Assembly: GCF_008693105.1 (NCBI RefSeq)
Contig: NZ_VXKK01000009.1
Location: forward strand, 62,001 to 126,000
Reading direction: 5' to 3'
DNA: 64,000 bases
Source: Corynebacterium flavescens
GTDB lineage: Bacteria; Actinomycetota; Actinomycetes; Mycobacteriales; Mycobacteriaceae
The position numbers were made by a program, and so were the translations under genes. The notes under the pieces are model-generated. The model was not told the origin of the DNA. It did no database searches and saw nothing but the letters and a program-made list of their open reading frames with translations. Positions 59,384 to 64,000 of the stretch are shown one piece after another (the stretch's first letter is position 1; every line of letters starts with the position of its first letter).

Positions 59384-60823
59384 ATGTCCTATCCAGAGCT
59401 AAGCGCGGAAGAACTCATCACCGAATACCGGCGCGGGACAACAACGCCCACGGAGGTTGTCGGCTCCCTCCTCGAGCGCATCGACGCTCTGGAACCGGAG
59501 CTCAATGCGATCACTGAAATGCTGGAGGGCGCGCTACGCCAGGCGCAGGCCGCGACCGAGCTCTGGCGCAAGGATTCGCACGCTTACCGCGAGTTCCCCT
59601 TGCTGGGGGTGCCGGTCATCATCAAGGAAAAGCATGCGATTGCAGGCTATGACGTGGACCAGGCGCTTCCGGCCGCCGCGGTGACCGCCGTGGAGGATCA
59701 CCCCGTGGTGGAAAGGCTGCGAGCAGCTGGGGCCATCCTCTTGGCGCGCTCGGCCAACCCGGAGTTCTGCGCGGCCACTTTTACCGCTTCCTTGGAGCAC
59801 GGGGTCACGCGCAATCCCTGGGATACCTCGATGAGCCCGGGAGGCTCCTCCGGTGGATCCGGCGCGGCTTTGGCTGCAGGTTATGCGCCTTTGGCCACGG
59901 GTTCGGACATTGGAGGATCGACGCGCATTCCGGCCTCCATGTGTGGCGTCGTTGGCTATAAAGCGCCCTATGGCGTGGTGCCAGGTATTCATCCCTCCAC
60001 GATGGATTGGTACCGCAGCGATTCCGCGATGGCACGCACCGTGGGGGATGCACTGCTGATGCACAACACGATTAGCGGGCAGCATCCCGCAGATCCGCAT
60101 AGCCTACCCAAGAAGCCGGTGGAGGTAGCCGCGGCTGGCGCCACGGTGCAGGGCAAGAAGATTGGCTACTCCACTGCACTCGGAAACTTCAACGTCGATG
60201 TCGATACCGCGGCGAATGTGGAGCGCTCCGCCTTGCTGCTCGAGGAACAAGGCGCGGTGGTATCCGCGGTCACTCCGAACTGGACCACGGAAGAGATCAT
60301 GGAGGCCGCTCTCGCGCACTATGGGCACACCTTGGCGCCAGTCATGGCGGACACCTTGGAGGCAACGGGAGCGGCGGCCTCGCCCTATATCGGCGAGTTC
60401 ATTGAGACCACGCTGCAGGCAGCAGCCCGGCTGCCGCTGTACAAGACCTTCGAGCGCGAAAGCGCCATCCGGGCGGAGCTGGCGCGGCTTTTTGCCGACG
60501 TCGACGTGCTCCTCGCCCCGGTTACTGCCTGGGGCCAGTACCCCGTGCAGGGCCCAGCGGAGACGGTCAACGCAGACGGCGAGCATTATTGGAAAGACTA
60601 TCTGGCCATTCCCTTCAACATTGCCAACCGGCACCCGGCTTTGGCTGTGCCCACGGGCATCAACCGCTTCGGGCTTCCTACCGGCGTGCAGATAGTGGGG
60701 CGTCCCTATGATGAGAAATCCGTATTTGAGGTCGGCTTCGTTCTCGAGCGTGCAATCGGCTGGGAGCACCGCTTTACTTCCGCAGCGCCTAATGTGACCA
60801 CCGCGGCTACCCCGGCGACCTAG
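59384..60823 (+). CDS. Amidase-signature family amidase
   Basis: A 479-residue Ser-cisSer-Lys amidase. The catalytic Lys is in PVIIKEKHAIAG near residue 84. The signature SPGGSSGGSGAALAAGYAP near 150 carries the cis-Ser, and GSDIGGSTRIPASMCGVVGYK near 170 the nucleophile Ser. NIANRHPALAVP near 415 is typical of the family. It is not GatA (no partners). Substrate unknown; the cluster suggests a small amide linked to ureide or beta-amino acid breakdown. The ATG at 59384 has AAAGGAACC upstream. No ACACAGTGT site precedes it, so it probably belongs to the symporter transcript, 72 bases away. Confidence 0.85.
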   Translation: MSYPELSAEELITEYRRGTTTPTEVVGSLLERIDALEPELNAITEMLEGALRQAQAATELWRKDSHAYREFPLLGVPVIIKEKHAIAGYDVDQALPAAAVTAVEDHPVVERLRAAGAILLARSANPEFCAATFTASLEHGVTRNPWDTSMSPGGSSGGSGAALAAGYAPLATGSDIGGSTRIPASMCGVVGYKAPYGVVPGIHPSTMDWYRSDSAMARTVGDALLMHNTISGQHPADPHSLPKKPVEVAAAGATVQGKKIGYSTALGNFNVDVDTAANVERSALLLEEQGAVVSAVTPNWTTEEIMEAALAHYGHTLAPVMADTLEATGAAASPYIGEFIETTLQAAARLPLYKTFERESAIRAELARLFADVDVLLAPVTAWGQYPVQGPAETVNADGEHYWKDYLAIPFNIANRHPALAVPTGINRFGLPTGVQIVGRPYDEKSVFEVGFVLERAIGWEHRFTSAAPNVTTAATPAT

Positions 60824-60846
60824 GCTGACGCAGCTGGTGCCTCCGC

Positions 60847-62460
60847 CTACTCGCCGAAGTAGGCGCGCACCGCCAGGCTCAAGGCGAAGAACTCCTTGCC
60901 GTTGTTAAGGTCCATCGACAAGAGCCTCTCGATGGTGGAGATGCGCGAGTATAAGGCCGTGCGCGAGAGATGCAGAACCTGCGCGGCGGCCGAGCGCGAG
61001 GTGGGGTAGTCCACGATGGCGCGGGCGGTAGGCAGCAGATCTCCAGTGTTGCGCTGATCGTGGAGCAGGAGTGGAGTGAGTAAGGATTCACTGAAGGCCT
61101 GGACATTAACGTCGTCGTGAAGCTTGTGCAGAACCCCCTCCAACTTCTCACGCGTCATGACGCGGAAGTTGACGCCGGTCGCGGGCAGCTCCTCGTCGAT
61201 CTTCGCGAGCTGGTGCAAGGCCGCCCCCAGATCGATGGGCCCCTCCAGCCCCACCGCCACGGTGACGTTGAGTGCCACGCCCAAGGCCTCGAACTCTGCC
61301 AGCATGCGCCTCTTTAACTCGCCCACCTGGTAGCGGTGCGGGTCGACCGAAACCGCGCCCACGATGCGGGTGGCATCGCTTTCCTGCGGGGCCACCAGCA
61401 CGTCCGTGTCGGGCCCTATGCGCAACAAGGCCCCGCGGACCTGGTCCAGGGTGGGCTCGCCTTCGGTGGCGGAGCGCACCTCGAGGGCGATGACGCGACG
61501 GCCGTCGGTGCGGAAGCCATTGGATTCTAGGACCGTCTTCTGGCCGGTGACGGTGGTGAATCGGTGGTGCAGCAAGCGGTCGAGGCCCATGCGCTCGCGC
61601 AGGTCAATCCAGGAATTGGGGGAGTGGGCGCTGAGCCTTTCGATGGCCAGGGACATCGAGGCATGGCGCATGATGTGCGTGGCCTTGGAATCGCGCTCGC
61701 CGGTGCGCCGCACGAAGAGCCTGCCCCAGTGATTTCCCTGGGCCTGGATGTCGATGAAGTCCCAGGAAACGCCAGGTTCGTGCGGATCCGGCACGCTCAC
61801 AGGATCGGCCACCAGGCCCACGCCGCGGGTGCTATCGGCCCATTCGCGGGACTTGGCCTCCCAATTGCTCAGCAGTTGGGAGGGAAGGAAGTGCCCCTCG
61901 ACGTAAAGGACCACGCGGTGGTTGAGATCCTCTAAGACCACGGGCAGCTCCAGCTCGCGGGAGGCGTGGAGGACAAGCTGCTCGGGCGGGGCGCCGTTGA
62001 ACATCAAACCCCAAAAAGAGGAGTTGATGCGCTGCAGTGCCTCGACCTGCTCGAATTGGCGGTGCAAAAGCTCGGAGTGCACGGCCTCGGTGATTTCGAC
62101 GAATTTCACCTCGTCATAGGTGGCGATGAGCGGCAAGCCTAGTTCCTGGCAGCGGTGCACAACCGCGGGAGGCACCTGGGAGATCTGTACGCCGACCTCG
62201 ACGAGCAAGGCCACGGCCCCGGAGCGGTGGAAGCTGTCTATGAGGTGGCGCTGCTGACGGGGCGGGCGGTCAAAAATGATGCCGGAGGTGAGCAGCAATT
62301 CGCCGCCGTTGAGGAGTTCGGCGCCGCGGGCGGTATCGACCACGTGTACCCAGCGCACCGGGGTGTCGAGCCTGTCCGCGCCGCAGATGACCTCAGTTTT
62401 TGCCTGCATGAGCGCTGGTAGGGCGAGGATGTCCCGCAGCGTCACGGAGCTGGATTTCAT
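60847..62460 (-). CDS. PucR-family transcriptional regulator, 537 aa
   Basis: Full PucR architecture. The N-terminal PucR sensory domain (VTLRDILALPALMQAKTEV to about residue 125) includes VRWVHVVDTARGAELLNGGELLLTSG, the family signature. A middle CdaR GGDEF-like region follows. The C-terminal helix-turn-helix contains PTSRSAAAQVLHLSRTALYSR and ISTIERLL near 490-520. PucR proteins usually activate purine, allantoin or amino-acid catabolic genes in response to a metabolite. It lies between the amidase and the divergent MmsA-type gene, so it is the likely controller of the ACACAGTGT sites. ATG 62458-62460 (MKSSSVTLRDIL) is chosen; the upstream extension is not conserved. Confidence 0.88.
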   Translation of the reverse strand: MKSSSVTLRDILALPALMQAKTEVICGADRLDTPVRWVHVVDTARGAELLNGGELLLTSGIIFDRPPRQQRHLIDSFHRSGAVALLVEVGVQISQVPPAVVHRCQELGLPLIATYDEVKFVEITEAVHSELLHRQFEQVEALQRINSSFWGLMFNGAPPEQLVLHASRELELPVVLEDLNHRVVLYVEGHFLPSQLLSNWEAKSREWADSTRGVGLVADPVSVPDPHEPGVSWDFIDIQAQGNHWGRLFVRRTGERDSKATHIMRHASMSLAIERLSAHSPNSWIDLRERMGLDRLLHHRFTTVTGQKTVLESNGFRTDGRRVIALEVRSATEGEPTLDQVRGALLRIGPDTDVLVAPQESDATRIVGAVSVDPHRYQVGELKRRMLAEFEALGVALNVTVAVGLEGPIDLGAALHQLAKIDEELPATGVNFRVMTREKLEGVLHKLHDDVNVQAFSESLLTPLLLHDQRNTGDLLPTARAIVDYPTSRSAAAQVLHLSRTALYSRISTIERLLSMDLNNGKEFFALSLAVRAYFGE

Positions 62461-62560
62461 GGTTGTTAAGTCTTTCTTTCGGGCGGAGGGCAAGGCCCGT
62501 TGTGGCCGGCCTTCTCGGCATTCAAAATACCAGTCAATCACTAGAAATTAGAAACGGTGT

Positions 62561-62579
62561 GCACAGTGTTCATTTTTGA
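62561..62579. promoter_or_regulatory. Operator candidate GCACAGTGTTCATTTTTGA (site C)
   Basis: It sits 101 bases upstream of the PucR gene in the 332-bp divergent region. It matches site D at 62705 over the core and the following T tract (CACAGTGTTC-N-TTTTT-N-A). Confidence 0.6.
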
Positions 62580-62704
62580 CACTCGATCTGAACAGATTAG
62601 GACTACTGGGCGACTGTACCTGCTGTCACAATATGTGTTACCTCCCCTAAAAGGCCTGTACAGAAGTACTCAGGCCCTTAAAAGAGGCCGCGGCCAACGC
62701 GCCA

Positions 62705-62723
62705 GACACAGTGTTCTTTTTTC
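62705..62723. promoter_or_regulatory. Operator candidate GACACAGTGTTCTTTTTTC (site D)
   Basis: The ACACAGTGT core lies at 62706-62714, 79 bases upstream of the MmsA-type gene. The divergent gap also contains short inverted repeats near 62648-62690 (AAGGCCTGTACAG...CTCAGGCCCTT). Two sites in one divergent gap suggest control of both genes. Confidence 0.6.
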
Positions 62724-62792
62724 AGCGCATTCAAGGTCTGGATACGCCGTGAGCACGGAGGCCGCACGCATAAACACACGAGAGGAGTGGCA

Positions 62793-64000
62793 GTGACCAC
62801 AGTTATCCCGCACATTATCAAGGGCCAAGAAGTCTCCGAATCCGCGAGCTTTTCCCCGGTGTTCAACCCGGCTACCGGTGAGGAAACCGCACAGCTTGCC
62901 GTGGCCGATTCGGCCACGGTGGCAGATGCCGTCGCCAAGGCGCAGGAAGCGTTGCCGGCCTGGCGTTCTACGGGGCTGGCCAAGCGCGCGGATGTGTTCT
63001 TCAAGTTGCGTGAGATCATCACCTCGCGCCAGTCCGAGCTCGCGGAGATCATTTCCCTCGAACACGGCAAGGTGCCCTCCGATGCGGCTGGTGAGATTGC
63101 CCGCGGCCTCGAAAACGTCGAGTTCTGCGCCGGCCTTCTGCACCACATGAAGGGCGAGTACCTCGAGCAGGCCGCCACCGGCATCAACGTCCACCAGGTG
63201 CGTCAGCCTGTCGGCGTCGTCGCGTGCATTACCCCCTTCAACTTCCCGGCCATGGTTCCGCTGTGGATGGTCACCGCGGCCATCGCCGCTGGTAACACCG
63301 TCATTCTCAAACCTAGCGAGCGCGATCCTTCCGCCGCCAACTGGATTGTCAAGGCCTTCCACGAGGCCGGCCTGCCCGAGGGCGTGTTGAACCTCGTGCA
63401 CGGCGGCAAAGACACCGTCGAGGCCCTCATCGAGGCCCCGCAGGTCAAGGCGGTCAGCTTCGTCGGTTCCACACCCATTGCCAAGTCCATCTACGAGCGT
63501 GCCACCGCGCTGGGCAAGCGCTGCCAGGCGCTTGGCGGCGCGAAGAACCACATGGTCGTCATGCCGGACGCGGACTTGGATGCGGCTGCTGACGCCGCCA
63601 TTTCCGCCGGCTTCGGCTCCGCGGGCGAGCGCTGCATGGCCGTCTCCGTCGTCGTTCCCGTCGGTGACATCGCCGATGAGCTGGTGGCAAAGATCCGTGA
63701 GCGCATCGCCGACATCAAGGTCGGTCCCGGTACCGATCCGCAGGCAGAGATGGGGCCGGTTATCACCGCCCAGGCCAAGGAGCGCATTGAGGGCTTCATC
63801 GCCGGCGCCGAGGAGTCCGGTGCCAGCGTGCTTGTCGACGGCCGCAAGGCCGACCTTCCCACCTCCGGCTACTTCATTGGTCCCACGCTTGTCGACGACG
63901 TTGTTCCCGGCATGCCCGTCTACGACGAGGAGATCTTCGGACCAGTCCTCGCTGTCGCCCGCGTGGATACCTTCGACGCGGCGGTCGAGCTCATCAACTC
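62793..64000 (+). CDS. mmsA: Methylmalonate/malonate-semialdehyde dehydrogenase (CoA-acylating), cut by window edge
   Basis: Aldehyde dehydrogenase of the MmsA/IolA type; 402 residues are visible. PFNFPAMVPLWM holds the conserved Asn near residue 153, VSFVGSTPIA the cofactor loop, and GSAGERCMAVSVVV the catalytic Cys near 280. The stretch QALGGAKNHMVVMPDADLD lacks the general-base Glu of ordinary dehydrogenases (E-L-G-G), the hallmark of CoA-dependent MMSDH enzymes that release CO2. It would convert malonate semialdehyde from beta-alanine to acetyl-CoA, or methylmalonate semialdehyde to propionyl-CoA. The GTG at 62793 has AGAGGAG upstream. First gene of a forward unit that continues beyond the window. 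Confidence 0.88.
   Translation, partial: MTTVIPHIIKGQEVSESASFSPVFNPATGEETAQLAVADSATVADAVAKAQEALPAWRSTGLAKRADVFFKLREIITSRQSELAEIISLEHGKVPSDAAGEIARGLENVEFCAGLLHHMKGEYLEQAATGINVHQVRQPVGVVACITPFNFPAMVPLWMVTAAIAAGNTVILKPSERDPSAANWIVKAFHEAGLPEGVLNLVHGGKDTVEALIEAPQVKAVSFVGSTPIAKSIYERATALGKRCQALGGAKNHMVVMPDADLDAAADAAISAGFGSAGERCMAVSVVVPVGDIADELVAKIRERIADIKVGPGTDPQAEMGPVITAQAKERIEGFIAGAEESGASVLVDGRKADLPTSGYFIGPTLVDDVVPGMPVYDEEIFGPVLAVARVDTFDAAVELIN

Noticed and set aside
1..64000. CRISPR array, intact insertion sequence or prophage
   Set aside because: I saw no regularly spaced repeats, no transposase frame and no phage structural genes; the only clear repeats are the two HNH units.

Overview
The window comes from a Corynebacterium or a very close mycolic-acid actinobacterium. 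The base composition is high-GC. The left end carries arabinogalactan genes in mycobacterial/corynebacterial order: DprE1 (partial), two GtrA proteins, GlfT1, and the Wzm/Wzt galactan exporter next to an aminotransferase/quinone-reductase pair. TyrA, Pat and a DccT-like transporter also fit C. glutamicum-like synteny. I cannot fix the species from the sequence alone.

Layout: (1) 0-8.5 kb holds cell-wall polysaccharide genes. (2) 8.65-12.3 kb is a tRNA-Ser followed by an accessory stretch: a 1.2-kb HNH/13E12-type repeat and the wreck of an AlbA-like/ATPase regulator gene. (3) 12.3-31.9 kb is mostly chromosomal core: an aromatic aminotransferase + 2-keto-acid decarboxylase pair with a divergent PucR-type regulator, MgtE, a DASS dicarboxylate transporter behind a structured leader, a VIT protein, Kup, TyrA, TadA with its partner, CsbD, an MMPL transporter, and an unusual Tgt with a YhhQ-type queuosine-precursor transporter. 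Three tRNA-Ser genes and one tRNA-Arg gene lie here and at 8.65 kb. (4) 32.2-48.6 kb is a nine-gene, largely overlapping operon and the most interesting part of the window. It encodes a long tubulin/FtsZ-like protein, two vWA proteins (one exported and membrane-anchored, one cytoplasmic), a large two-TM protein, an Fn3-like beta-rich protein, a GAP1-like GTPase-associated protein, a P-loop GTPase and two small membrane proteins. (5) 48.6-49.8 kb is a second copy of the HNH repeat, frameshifted. (6) 49.9-56.0 kb holds an MHS-family transporter, a helical protein, GluQ and a Na+/H+ antiporter. (7) 56.1-64.0 kb is a catabolic block: an M20 amidohydrolase, DUF3311 + sodium/solute symporter, an amidase, a PucR regulator and an MmsA/IolA-type dehydrogenase cut by the window edge. 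A repeated ACACAGTGT palindrome lies in front of its transcription units.

How genes work together: Wzt/Wzm/GlfT1 and DprE1 serve arabinogalactan assembly. Pat and the decarboxylase probably form an Ehrlich-type route for aromatic amino acids. Tgt, YhhQ and GluQ together imply queuosine salvage, with a Tgt that has lost its zinc cysteines. The tubulin/vWA/GTPase operon matches in composition the FtsZ-like + vWA + GTPase membrane-remodelling systems proposed from comparative genomics (Makarova and Koonin, 2010, from memory). Its biological role is not established by anything visible here.
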